DNA of 64,000 nucleotides, from NCBI RefSeq assembly GCF_013415115.1, contig NZ_JACCDD010000008.1:124001-188000 (forward strand), in the 5' to 3' direction. The position numbers and the translations under genes were made by a program. A model generated the notes under the pieces. It had not been told where the DNA came from and made no database searches. It saw only the letters and a program-made list of their open reading frames with translations. The DNA comes from Vreelandella zhaodongensis (GTDB lineage: Bacteria; Pseudomonadota; Gammaproteobacteria; Pseudomonadales; Halomonadaceae). This document shows positions 1 through 8,656 of this stretch, piece after piece; the first letter of the stretch is position 1; each line of letters begins with the position of its first letter.

Positions 1-1281
1 TGGGTGGCACGCCGTTGTGGCGTGAAAGTACTGCGTTTCTCAGTTGGTTTTGGCAAACCACTTTGGTCGACCGTTGACCGTCACGGCACCGAGTTTGCGG
101 TGGCAGCCATCCCATTGGGTGGCTATGTCAAAATGCTTGATGAGCGTGAGGCGCCTGTACCCGAAGAGCAGTTAGATCAGGCATTCAACCGGAAAACCGT
201 ATGGCAGCGTATTGCCATTGTTGCTGCTGGTCCCATTGCCAATTTCCTACTTGCCATTGTTGCCTATTGGGCGCTGTTTGTGGCGGGCACCACGACGGTT
301 GCTCCTATGGTTGGCGATATCACGGATAATTCGCCAGCAGCGGAGGCTGGACTTAGTCGAGGGAGTGAAATTACCGCCATTCAGGGCGATACAATGCGTT
401 CCTGGCAAGAAATAAATTTAAAGCTTGTTTCTATGATTGGTTTCAGTGGTGACCTTACCATTGAAGCACGACCTGAAGGCTCGAGCGTGCCGCGGGTTTA
501 TCAACTGCCCGTGACCAGCTACATGGTGCGCCAGGACCCGCCGCAGCCGTTGCTGAGTTTGGGTATTACCCCATGGCGTCCTGAGATGCCTGCTGTACTT
601 GGCCAGGTGGTAGATGGCCAGGCCGCTGCGCAGGCGGGGCTTCAGGCAGGTGATCGCATTGTTGCGTTTAACGGTGAGCCAATCGATGATTGGATGCATT
701 TCGTCTCGGTTATTCGAGAGAGCGCCGGTCAAACCTTAAGCGTTGATTATCAGCGTAATGGTGAACAGGGTACGCTTTCTCTAACACCGGGGCGCAATAC
801 GCTGGAGAGTGGCGAAGAGGTTGGCTACATTGGCGCTGGAGCGCAGCCGGTAAGCTGGCCTGAAGAACTGCAGCGAGAGATTCGCTATGGGCCGATAGAA
901 GCAGTCGGAAAGGCGTTATCGCGAACAGGCGAGATGATGCTCTTGACCGTTGATGCTATCCGCAAGATGCTGGTAGGGCTTATTTCGCCCTCGAACCTTT
1001 CCGGCCCCATCACCATTGCGCAAATTTCTGGTGATTCAGCCCGCGCCGGGATGGAAGTATTTGTAGGCTTTCTGGCGTACCTTTCCATTAGTCTGGGTGT
1101 GCTAAATCTATTGCCAATACCCGTACTCGATGGCGGACATTTACTTTACTATTTTATAGAGGTTGTGCGTGGGCGGCCGGTCTCTGAGCAAACGCAAGCG
1201 GTAGGGCTGCGTATTGGGCTGGCCATGGTAGGTTGCCTAATGCTGATGGCTCTCTATTTTGATCTGATGCGCCTGTGGTAA
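1..1281 (+). CDS. rseP: Site-2 protease RseP (5' end missing)
   Basis: Inner-membrane zinc protease that cuts anti-sigma factor RseA within the membrane to release sigma E, and clears remnant signal peptides. About 426 residues are present against about 450 for the family. The reading frame is open at base 1, so the start and the HExxH zinc motif lie left of the window. Visible are two tandem PDZ domains (about residues 95-180 and 190-275) and the C-terminal NLLPIPVLDGGHLLYY segment near residue 376, which carries the conserved LDG active-site motif. A last membrane helix follows. It lies 100 bases before bamA, the usual order in gammaproteobacteria, linking envelope stress control to outer-membrane assembly. 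Identification is firm; only the truncation limits it. Confidence 0.96.
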   Translation, partial: WVARRCGVKVLRFSVGFGKPLWSTVDRHGTEFAVAAIPLGGYVKMLDEREAPVPEEQLDQAFNRKTVWQRIAIVAAGPIANFLLAIVAYWALFVAGTTTVAPMVGDITDNSPAAEAGLSRGSEITAIQGDTMRSWQEINLKLVSMIGFSGDLTIEARPEGSSVPRVYQLPVTSYMVRQDPPQPLLSLGITPWRPEMPAVLGQVVDGQAAAQAGLQAGDRIVAFNGEPIDDWMHFVSVIRESAGQTLSVDYQRNGEQGTLSLTPGRNTLESGEEVGYIGAGAQPVSWPEELQREIRYGPIEAVGKALSRTGEMMLLTVDAIRKMLVGLISPSNLSGPITIAQISGDSARAGMEVFVGFLAYLSISLGVLNLLPIPVLDGGHLLYYFIEVVRGRPVSEQTQAVGLRIGLAMVGCLMLMALYFDLMRLW

Positions 1282-1381
1282 TGACGCGTGTAGCGCGCAG
1301 GATGCCTTGTCATCTGCCTGCACAAATGTATATGGTGCCTATCTGGAATGATGGGCAGACCAACGCGAGCGAACTGACTGC

Positions 1382-3733
1382 ATGAAAATCAAGACCCTTG
1401 GAATGGCGGCACTCTTGCTGGTAGGCACCAGTGGTGCCCAAGCACAATCCTTTGATGTTTCGGACATTCGTGTGGAAGGACTGCAGCGGGTATCCGCCGC
1501 CTCCGTCTTTAATGCGTTTCCCGTCAATGCAAATGACCGAGTGAGTGAACAGCAGCTTGCCGCTGCTGCGCGTGATTTGTTCGCCACTGGCTTATTTGAA
1601 GATGTGTCACTCGCGCGGGAAGGCGACGTGCTAGTGATTCAAGTGGTCGAGCGGCCAACCATTGCGCGCTTGAACATTGAAGGCAACCAGCAAATTTCTA
1701 ATGACGACCTGCGTAGAGGCTTGCGCGAGTCTGGGTTGTCAGAAGGTCAGGTACTGCAGCTGTCCACGCTGGAAGAGATACAGCGTGAGCTGGAAGGAGT
1801 TTATCAATCCCAAGGCCGCTACAGTGCAAGGATTAACGTAGACGTCGATCCCATCGATGAGGGGCGTGTCCAGGTTAATATCAACATCAATGAAGGCGAA
1901 GTAGCCAAAATTCGCCAAATCAATATTGTTGGTAATGAGGCCTTTGACGATGACACGCTACGGGGCGTATTTGAATTACATGACCGCCCAGGGCGTTTTT
2001 TCGGTTTGTTTTCAAGTGACAGTTACTCTCGTGAAGCTCTGGCGGGCGATATTGAGCGCCTGCGCTCTTTCTATTTGGACCGTGGCTATGCAGGCTTCGA
2101 TGTTACGTCTACCCAGGTATCGATTGGTCCTGACAAATCAGAAATTTTCATTACTCTGAATGTGGATGAGGGTAGGCAGTACAAGGTAGGCAATATTCGC
2201 TTTGCAGGTGATTTGCAAATCAGCGAAAGAGAAGCGCAAGAGTTGCTGACCATTAGTAGTGGCGATACGTTTTCTCGCGGGAAAATCAACGAGTCTACTG
2301 AAGCGTTGCGTCAGCGGCTTGGAGCTGAAGGCTTTGCATTTGCTGACGTTCAGGGTGTTCCTGAAATGGCGAGTGACGGAGAAACGGTTGATCTTGTGAT
2401 TGCCGTTGACTCTGGGCAACGTACCTATGTACGCCGTATTGAGTTTTTCGGTAACACCACAACGCAAGACGAAGTGCTGCGCCGTGAAATGATTCAGCTG
2501 GAAGGCGCGCCGGCATCGACTGATGCAATTGCCCAGTCGCGTCAGCGTTTGGAGCGTCTTGGTTTCTTCAGTGAGGTTGAAGTCGATACGCGTTCTGTAC
2601 CTGGACAGCCGGACCTGCTGGACGTTACCTATAATGTGGAAGAGCAACCATCGGGCTCAGTCTCAGCCAGCGTCGGTTTCTCACAAAGCGCTGGGGTGAT
2701 TTACGGCGTAGGCTTGGCACAAAATAACTTTTTGGGCACTGGTAACCGCGTCAATGTTGGGGCTCAGAAAAGTGATACGTTTACCAGCGTCAACTTTGCC
2801 TTCACTGACCCCTATTGGACGCTGGACGGTATTTCTCGCGGTTATAATCTCTTTTATCGAGAAACCGACTACGGGGACTCCGATATTTCCACGTTCTCTA
2901 CTGATGCCTACGGTGCTGGTATTAACTTCGGTTACCCCATCAGTGAGCTTTCACGGTTGAACTTCGGTGCCAGTATTGAAGACTTAACCGTCAAGACCTA
3001 TAACGACACAGCATCAGAAATCCTTCGCTATGTCGACGAGCAAGGTGAGCACGCACAAAGCCTGAAGCTCAACGCGAGCTGGACGCGTAACAATTTGAAT
3101 CGCGGTATTATGCCTACGGCGGGTAACTATCAGCGCCTCTCTGTGGAAACTGCCGCCCCAGGCAGTGATGCGGAATACTATAAGCTGCGCGCCCGTGCCC
3201 AGCAGCTATTCCCGATCAATGATGATCACACCTGGGCGTTAAAGTTTAGTGGTAATTTAGGGTATGCCGACACGCTAGGCAGCAATGACCCGTTCCCGTT
3301 TTATGAAAACTTTTATGCGGGCGGTTTAGGGTCGGTGCGTGGCTTTACCTCAAACACATTGGGGCAGCGCACTACGCCAACCCGAGATGGTGGTCGTGAC
3401 CGCACATTGGGCGGCAATATATTGGTAGAAGGGTCGGCAGAAGTGCTTTTCCCGTTGCCCTTCATTGAGAATCAGCGCGCGTTTCAAACGTCGCTCTTTT
3501 TAGACGCAGGTAACACGTTCCTAAGTTCTTGCTATGATGTCCAGGAAGCCGATGTTGGACGTCAGCAGTGTAGTTCTGGAGTGGATTTGAGCGACTTACG
3601 CTACAGTATCGGCATTGGTCTTTCTTGGCTGACACCGGTAGGCCCATTGACGTTTAGCTTCGCGGAGCCGCTAAACGATGAAAGTGGCGACGACACGCAG
3701 TTCTTCCAGTTCTCGCTGGGCCAAACGTTCTAA
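1382..3733 (+). CDS. bamA: Outer membrane protein assembly factor BamA
   Basis: Core of the BAM complex, which folds and inserts beta-barrel proteins into the outer membrane. The 783-residue protein (E. coli about 810) begins with a signal peptide of about 21 residues ending in Ala-Gln-Ala. Five POTRA domains cover about residues 22-420 and bind lipoprotein partners and substrate. A 16-strand barrel fills the rest and ends in the aromatic residue expected of an outer-membrane protein (QTF). The conserved VRGF barrel motif is seen near residue 651 as GSVRGFTSN. It sits between rseP and skp in the standard order, which places the periplasmic chaperone Skp next to the machine it feeds. Confidence 0.97.
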   Translation: MKIKTLGMAALLLVGTSGAQAQSFDVSDIRVEGLQRVSAASVFNAFPVNANDRVSEQQLAAAARDLFATGLFEDVSLAREGDVLVIQVVERPTIARLNIEGNQQISNDDLRRGLRESGLSEGQVLQLSTLEEIQRELEGVYQSQGRYSARINVDVDPIDEGRVQVNININEGEVAKIRQINIVGNEAFDDDTLRGVFELHDRPGRFFGLFSSDSYSREALAGDIERLRSFYLDRGYAGFDVTSTQVSIGPDKSEIFITLNVDEGRQYKVGNIRFAGDLQISEREAQELLTISSGDTFSRGKINESTEALRQRLGAEGFAFADVQGVPEMASDGETVDLVIAVDSGQRTYVRRIEFFGNTTTQDEVLRREMIQLEGAPASTDAIAQSRQRLERLGFFSEVEVDTRSVPGQPDLLDVTYNVEEQPSGSVSASVGFSQSAGVIYGVGLAQNNFLGTGNRVNVGAQKSDTFTSVNFAFTDPYWTLDGISRGYNLFYRETDYGDSDISTFSTDAYGAGINFGYPISELSRLNFGASIEDLTVKTYNDTASEILRYVDEQGEHAQSLKLNASWTRNNLNRGIMPTAGNYQRLSVETAAPGSDAEYYKLRARAQQLFPINDDHTWALKFSGNLGYADTLGSNDPFPFYENFYAGGLGSVRGFTSNTLGQRTTPTRDGGRDRTLGGNILVEGSAEVLFPLPFIENQRAFQTSLFLDAGNTFLSSCYDVQEADVGRQQCSSGVDLSDLRYSIGIGLSWLTPVGPLTFSFAEPLNDESGDDTQFFQFSLGQTF

Positions 3734-3787
3734 TGTTGTAAAACAGTGCTTGCGAGCACCACCGCCTGACTAAAAGGAGTTAACAAG

Positions 3788-4294
3788 ATGCGTAAACTGA
3801 CAGCAGCTGTGTGTCTATTAGGCGCGATGACACTACCGGCTTACGCGACTGCCGCTGAAGTGGCAGTGCTTGATTGGCGTGCTGCGTTGATGAATACACA
3901 GTCGGCCCAGTCATCGCTGAACCAGTTGGAAGGCCAGATTGGTAACCAGCAGCGCGAGGCAGAAACACTAGGTGGCGAGCTTCAGCAGTTGCAAGAGCGC
4001 CTGCAGCGCGAGGGCGAAACGATGCCGCAATCTCAGCGAGAATCGCTTATTGCTGAGCTGCAGCAAAAGGGCAGCCGCTTTGAACAGCTGCGTCGTGAAG
4101 TGCTGCAAGCGCAGCAAACTTCAGAGCAACGCTTCCTTGAAAGTGCTGAGTCGAAGCTCGAACGGGCCGTTGAACAAGTGCTCCAGCGCCATAATATCGA
4201 TGTGCTTGTAGAGCCTCAGGGGGTTTTGCACTCATCGACAGATCTGCCTAACGTGACGAATGAGGTCACACAGATTTTTGATTCGCTAAACTAA
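3788..4294 (+). CDS. skp: Periplasmic chaperone Skp/OmpH
   Basis: Periplasmic holdase that keeps unfolded outer-membrane proteins soluble on the way to BamA. The protein has 168 residues (E. coli 161), with a signal peptide of about 23 residues. A long Gln- and Glu-rich coiled-coil stretch (about residues 40-115) would form the tentacle arms of the trimer. A good ribosome site (AAAAGGAG) sits 8 bases before the ATG. It lies 54 bases after bamA and 51 bases before lpxD, so co-transcription is likely. The family is variable in sequence, so the call leans on the coiled coil, the length and the gene order. Confidence 0.93.
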   Translation: MRKLTAAVCLLGAMTLPAYATAAEVAVLDWRAALMNTQSAQSSLNQLEGQIGNQQREAETLGGELQQLQERLQREGETMPQSQRESLIAELQQKGSRFEQLRREVLQAQQTSEQRFLESAESKLERAVEQVLQRHNIDVLVEPQGVLHSSTDLPNVTNEVTQIFDSLN

Positions 4295-4345
4295 TTTCAT
4301 GATTGTAGGTGCGGTGACCCCGCACCCCTGTTTCTCTGGGCTCCC

Positions 4346-5383
4346 ATGACGCACGCTTCTCATCACCTCACCCTTGCGGATATCGCTCGTCACTTGGACG
4401 TTGATTTCGAGGGCGACGCTGATCAGCCAATTAAGGGCTTGGCCACGCTCAAAGAAGCGACGCCAGATCACGTTGCGTTTCTCGCGAATCGTGCGTATTT
4501 AAAAGATTTGGCTAATACAAAAGCTGCGGCAGTATTGCTACATCCCGAGCATGGTAAACACTGCCCTGTGCCACGCTTAGAAATGAACAACCCCTATTTA
4601 GGGTACGCCAAACTCTCCCTGCTATTTGATCCGCTGCCTGCTTGGGATATTCCAGGTATTCATCCCTCGGCCGTTGTCGCAGATGGCGCTATTCTGGGGG
4701 AAGGTGTTTCTGTTCAAGCGCATGTGGTGATTGAAGCCGGTGTGGTGCTAGGCGATCGAGTAGTGGTGGGCGCGGGTAGTGTGATTGGGGCCGATAGCGT
4801 GATTGGCGATGATACCCGTCTGCATGCCAATGTGACTGTCTGCCATGGCGTCGTGGTAGGTAAACGAGGGATCTTACAAAGCGGCTGCGTGATTGGCGGC
4901 GACGGTTTTGGCTTTGCTCACGATGGCGCCGGTTGGCACAAAATTGCCCAATTAGGTGGTGTGGTGTTGGGTGATGACGTCGAGGTTGGTAGTTGTTCCA
5001 GTATCGATCGTGGTGCACTGGGTGATACGGTGATTGGCAACGATGTGAAAATCGATAGTCAGGTGCAGATTGCCCATAACGTCACTATTGGTGATCACAG
5101 TGCCCTAGCGGGCTGTGTTGGGATTGCTGGTTCCACCAAGGTGGGTAAGCACTGCATGCTTGGCGGCGGCGTCGGGCTTTCTGGTCATCTCACTATTTGT
5201 GATGGCGTGCAGGTGACTGGCATGAGCCTTGTGACTAACTCGATCCATGAACCAGGCGTATATTCATCAGGCACTGGCGCCATGAGTAACACCCAGTGGC
5301 GTAAAAATGCAGTGCGCTTTAAACAGCTAGATGAAATCGCTAAGCGCTTATCTCGGTTAGAGAAAAGTCAGCGTAGAGAGTAA
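4346..5383 (+). CDS. lpxD: UDP-3-O-acylglucosamine N-acyltransferase LpxD
   Basis: Third step of lipid A synthesis: adds a hydroxyacyl chain from acyl-ACP to the 2-amino group of UDP-3-O-acylglucosamine in the cytoplasm. It has 345 residues (E. coli 341). An N-terminal uridine-binding domain of about 100 residues precedes a left-handed beta helix of hexapeptide repeats (many G-x-x-V-x-I units, about residues 110-310) and a short C-terminal helix. The likely catalytic His lies near residue 244 in QIAHNV, matching His239 of E. coli. The ribosome site is weak. lpxD, fabZ, lpxA and lpxB follow in the classic order. Confidence 0.96.
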   Translation: MTHASHHLTLADIARHLDVDFEGDADQPIKGLATLKEATPDHVAFLANRAYLKDLANTKAAAVLLHPEHGKHCPVPRLEMNNPYLGYAKLSLLFDPLPAWDIPGIHPSAVVADGAILGEGVSVQAHVVIEAGVVLGDRVVVGAGSVIGADSVIGDDTRLHANVTVCHGVVVGKRGILQSGCVIGGDGFGFAHDGAGWHKIAQLGGVVLGDDVEVGSCSSIDRGALGDTVIGNDVKIDSQVQIAHNVTIGDHSALAGCVGIAGSTKVGKHCMLGGGVGLSGHLTICDGVQVTGMSLVTNSIHEPGVYSSGTGAMSNTQWRKNAVRFKQLDEIAKRLSRLEKSQRRE

Positions 5384-5431
5384 ATTTGCTAGCAATTTAG
5401 TGGTTGAACTGGTTGAAGAAAGGCAGGTGGC

Positions 5432-5459
5432 TTGAGGCTGAGTAGCCGCAGGTTATAAT
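5432..5459 (+). promoter_or_regulatory. Candidate sigma-70 promoter before fabZ
   Basis: A perfect TATAAT at 5454-5459 is preceded after 16 bases by TTGAGG at 5432-5437. It lies in the 155-base gap between lpxD and fabZ, about 75 bases before the fabZ start. It would let fabZ-lpxA-lpxB be transcribed apart from the upstream envelope genes. This is a consensus match only; no start site is shown. Confidence 0.5.
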
Positions 5460-5494
5460 CCACCGCCTGCTCGCCAGTGGTGTTGCTGGTTCGT

Positions 5495-5520
5495 GCCTGA
5501 TATCACTCAGGCCTTTTGTC
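5495..5520 (+). terminator. Small hairpin with T-rich tail upstream of fabZ
   Basis: GCCTGA at 5495-5500 and TCAGGC at 5507-5512 form a perfect 6-bp stem with a 6-base loop, followed by CTTTTGTC and then ATTTT. It lies downstream of the candidate promoter and 27 bases before the fabZ ATG. It could be a weak terminator of upstream transcripts or an attenuator-like element. The stem is short, so termination is uncertain. Confidence 0.3.
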
Positions 5521-5538
5521 ATTTTAGAGGTCGTTACG

Positions 5539-5982
5539 ATGGTTATGGATATTAACGAAATTCGCGAATACTTGCCTCACCGCTATCCGTTTTTGCTGGT
5601 GGATCGAGTAACGCAATTAACCGTAGGCGAAGCCATCGTTGCGTATAAAAATGTCAGCATTAACGAGCCGTTTTTTAACGGACATTTTCCGCATCACCCC
5701 ATCATGCCGGGGGTTTTGGTAGTTGAGGCATTAGCTCAGGTGTGCGGCATTTTAGGCTTTAAGACGGTTAATAAGCTGCCCGCCGACGGTTATGTTTACT
5801 ACTTAGTAGGAAGTGACAACGTGCGTTTCAAGCGCCCTGTGATGCCGGGTGACCAGTTGGTATTGGAAGCTAACGTGATTCGTGGGAAACGAGGCATTTG
5901 GAAGTTTGCTTGCCGAGCAACGGTTGATGGTGAATTAGCCTGTGAGGCAGAAATTATTTGTGCTGAGAGGAAGGTAGCTTGA
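5539..5982 (+). CDS. fabZ: 3-hydroxyacyl-ACP dehydratase FabZ
   Basis: Dehydrates 3-hydroxyacyl-ACP to trans-2-enoyl-ACP in fatty acid elongation and so competes with lipid A synthesis for the same hydroxyacyl pool. The protein has 147 residues, a single hot-dog fold. The catalytic His (about residue 49, in NGHFPHHP) and Glu (about residue 63, in VEALAQ) are in place. A second ATG two codons in could also serve as start. Its stop overlaps the TTG start of lpxA by 4 bases, which suggests translational coupling. Confidence 0.96.
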   Translation: MVMDINEIREYLPHRYPFLLVDRVTQLTVGEAIVAYKNVSINEPFFNGHFPHHPIMPGVLVVEALAQVCGILGFKTVNKLPADGYVYYLVGSDNVRFKRPVMPGDQLVLEANVIRGKRGIWKFACRATVDGELACEAEIICAERKVA

Positions 5983-6746
5983 TACATCCTACTGCACTGG
6001 TTGACCCTGATGCGCAGCTTGCTGACGACGTTGAGGTTGGCCCGTTTAGTGTAATTGGGCCAGGCGTCACGATTGGCGCGGGTTCTGTGATTGGCCCTCA
6101 TGTGGTGATTAAAGGGTTTACCGTACTAGGTGAGCGCACGAAAGTGTTTCAGTTCGCCTCGGTAGGTGAGGACTGCCAGGACAAGAAGTACGCAGGTGAG
6201 CCAACACGTTTGATAATGGGCGATGATAATGTCGTTCGCGAAGGCGTTACCCTGCATCGTGGCACTGTCCAGGATCGCAGCGAAACGACCATTGGCTCGC
6301 GGAACTTATTCATGGCTTACGTTCATGTAGGTCATGATTGTGTGATTGGTAACGACTGCATTTTAGCTAATCAAGTCACGTTGGCAGGTCATGTCACGCT
6401 TGGTGATCATGCTATTTTGGGTGGTCTTTCGGCGGTGCATCAATTCTGTCATTTCGGTGAACACGCCATGGCAGGGGGGGGCTCGATTATCACCAAAGAC
6501 ACCCCTGCCTACGTGATGATTAACGGCAATCCAGCGGAAGCACGCGGCCTTAATCTGGTGGGCTTGAAACGGCGCGGGTTTAACCGTGAAGCGATCAATG
6601 CTTTAAGTAGCGCCTATAAGCTGGTGTACCGCCAAGGCCTGACCGTTGAACAAGCCGTTAGTGAAATGCGTAGCCGTTTCGATTTGCCAGAAGTCACCAC
6701 GTTTGCCGACTCTATTGAGCGGTCAACGCGAGGCATTATCCGCTAA
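5979..6746 (+). CDS. lpxA: UDP-N-acetylglucosamine O-acyltransferase LpxA
   Basis: First step of lipid A synthesis: moves a hydroxyacyl chain from ACP to the 3-OH of UDP-GlcNAc. The protein has 255 residues (E. coli 262), mostly hexapeptide repeats that fold into a left-handed beta helix, with a helical C-terminus. The catalytic His is near residue 119 in VGHDC. The start is TTG inside a TTGA overlap with the fabZ stop, with GAGAGGAAGG just upstream as ribosome site; translation from it matches the family N-terminus (IHPTALVDP). A 62-base gap leads to lpxB. Confidence 0.96.
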   Translation: MIHPTALVDPDAQLADDVEVGPFSVIGPGVTIGAGSVIGPHVVIKGFTVLGERTKVFQFASVGEDCQDKKYAGEPTRLIMGDDNVVREGVTLHRGTVQDRSETTIGSRNLFMAYVHVGHDCVIGNDCILANQVTLAGHVTLGDHAILGGLSAVHQFCHFGEHAMAGGGSIITKDTPAYVMINGNPAEARGLNLVGLKRRGFNREAINALSSAYKLVYRQGLTVEQAVSEMRSRFDLPEVTTFADSIERSTRGIIR

Positions 6747-6808
6747 TGATGTTGGTGTTCCATCGACATCAACAATAGGGTTCCTATGCAATTGGTTCAC
6801 TCGCCGTT

Positions 6809-8008
6809 ATGACACTGCAACGCGTATATCTTGTGGCTGGCGAGCTCTCTGGCGATATCCTCGGGGCTGGCCTGATGCGTGAGTTGAGGCTGTGTCATCC
6901 AGACGTTGAATTCCGCGGTCTGGGCGGCCCCCGCATGGAAGCACAAGGGTTGGCCAGCCGTTTCCCCCTTGAGACGTTATCCGTTATGGGCTTGGTTGAG
7001 GTGGTCAAACACCTGCCTGAGCTCATTCGCGTGCGCCGCACGCTGCGCGAAGAGGCACTTGCCTGGCAGCCAGACATAATGATCGGCATCGACGCGCCCG
7101 ACTTCAATATTGGCTTAGAAAAACAGCTGCGTGCTCACGGGCTGAAAACTGCCCACTATGTCAGCCCTTCGGTGTGGGCGTGGCGGCAGGGGCGTGTGAA
7201 AAAGATTGCCAAGGCGGTAGATGGAATGTTGACGCTACTGCCTTTTGAAGCTGACTTTTACCACCGCCATCATGTCCCCGTGGCCTTTGTTGGCCATCCG
7301 CTAGCGGATGAGATGCCACTCGATAACGATCGTCAGGCTACCCGTCAAGCACTTGGGCTGCCGAACCAAGCACCGATAGTGGCGTTGTTGCCTGGTTCAC
7401 GGGGCAACGAAATACGCTTTTTGGGCGATACGTTTTTACGTGCCGCTGAGCTGCTCTGTCAGCGCAATGAATCGCTGCGTGTGGTCATTCCAGCGGCGAC
7501 CCAACAGCGTTATCAAGAGATCACCCTGCTTCTGTCAAACCACCCTGCGTTAAGTGAACGGGTCATGCTCTTGGAAGGCCAGGCACGCGAAGCGATGGTG
7601 GCCAGCGATGCAGTGCTGCTGGCCTCGGGTACCGCGGCATTAGAGGCTATGCTGTGTCACCGGTCGATGTTAGTGGCCTATAAAATGGCACCAGCTACCC
7701 ACTGGCTAGCAAAACGTCTTGTAAAAACCCAGTGGATATCGTTACCCAACCTAATTGCTCAAGAGCGTTTAGTGCCAGAGTTGATACAAGATGCGGCAAC
7801 ACCAGAGGCTATTGCCGATCAGCTTGACGAGATGCTGGGCAATGCCGAGATGCGCCACGCGCTGGAGACCCGTTTTGCCGATATGCACCGTGCGTTACAG
7901 CGCAATGCCAGTCAGCGTGCTGCCCAGGCAATTACCTCGCTGGTAGCGGGGCAGGCGTTAGATAGCGACGAAATGGCTTCTCAAGGAAGGAGTTCCCATG
8001 GCCGTTAA
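6809..8008 (+). CDS. lpxB: Lipid-A-disaccharide synthase LpxB
   Basis: Glycosyltransferase (GT19) that joins UDP-diacylglucosamine and lipid X into the tetraacyl disaccharide of lipid A at the inner membrane. The protein has 399 residues, slightly longer than E. coli (382). The N-terminal [14 protein letters not shown] segment, the [15 protein letters not shown] stretch and the [10 protein letters not shown] nucleotide-sugar region are all family hallmarks. It overlaps the start of rnhB by 11 bases, and the rnhB ribosome site lies inside its last codons. Confidence 0.96.
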   Translation: MTLQRVYLVAGELSGDILGAGLMRELRLCHPDVEFRGLGGPRMEAQGLASRFPLETLSVMGLVEVVKHLPELIRVRRTLREEALAWQPDIMIGIDAPDFNIGLEKQLRAHGLKTAHYVSPSVWAWRQGRVKKIAKAVDGMLTLLPFEADFYHRHHVPVAFVGHPLADEMPLDNDRQATRQALGLPNQAPIVALLPGSRGNEIRFLGDTFLRAAELLCQRNESLRVVIPAATQQRYQEITLLLSNHPALSERVMLLEGQAREAMVASDAVLLASGTAALEAMLCHRSMLVAYKMAPATHWLAKRLVKTQWISLPNLIAQERLVPELIQDAATPEAIADQLDEMLGNAEMRHALETRFADMHRALQRNASQRAAQAITSLVAGQALDSDEMASQGRSSHGR

Positions 8009-8615
8009 ACAGACTGACTATCCACCACTGGTGATTGAATATCACGGTAATCGCTTGGCAGGTGTTGATGAAGTTGGGCGTGGGCCACTGATTGGCAGCG
8101 TGGTCGCATCGGCGGTGATTCTGAACCCTAGCCGACCGATTGAGGGGCTAACGGATTCAAAAAAGCTCACCGCGCGAAAGCGCGAAATGTTGGATGTGCA
8201 GATTCGCGATCAAGCGTTAGCGTTTGCAGTTGCCGAAGCCAGTGCAGCTGAAGTCGACCAGCTTAATATCTACCATGCCACCCATCTTGCTATGCGACGT
8301 GCCATCGATGCTCTGGCCCCTGCAGCGGAATACCTACTGGTGGATGGTAATCGGCTGCCAGGACACGCGCTTCCTGGGCAAGCGGTGGTCAAAGGCGATG
8401 CCCGCCATCCTGCGATCGCTGCCGCGTCGATCCTGGCTAAAGTAGCTCGCGATGCACAGATGGCCGAGCTGGATATACGCTATCCTGAGTATGGTTTTGC
8501 CCGTCATAAGGGGTATCCAACCAAAGAGCATTTGGCGGCGTTGTCTGCCCACGGGCCGCTTGCCGAGCATCGTCGCAGTTTTGCGCCAGTACAGCGCCAG
8601 TTAGCGCTACTGTAA
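7998..8615 (+). CDS. rnhB: Ribonuclease HII
   Basis: Removes RNA from RNA-DNA hybrids and starts ribonucleotide excision repair. The protein has 205 residues (E. coli 198). The [12 protein letters not shown] motif supplies the first catalytic Asp and Glu; later acidic residues lie in [10 protein letters not shown] and in the segment after [11 protein letters not shown] good ribosome site (AAGGAG) is placed within the end of lpxB. The lpxB-rnhB-dnaE order is common in gammaproteobacteria. Confidence 0.96.
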   Translation: MAVKQTDYPPLVIEYHGNRLAGVDEVGRGPLIGSVVASAVILNPSRPIEGLTDSKKLTARKREMLDVQIRDQALAFAVAEASAAEVDQLNIYHATHLAMRRAIDALAPAAEYLLVDGNRLPGHALPGQAVVKGDARHPAIAAASILAKVARDAQMAELDIRYPEYGFARHKGYPTKEHLAALSAHGPLAEHRRSFAPVQRQLALL

Positions 8616-8656
8616 GCCTTTTCTATTGTTCTACTAGCCTTGTTGCTGAGAGTCTC

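Noticed and set aside
2138..2647. 169-codon open frame antisense to bamA
   Set aside because: Falls inside the well-supported bamA gene and shows no domain or start signal.
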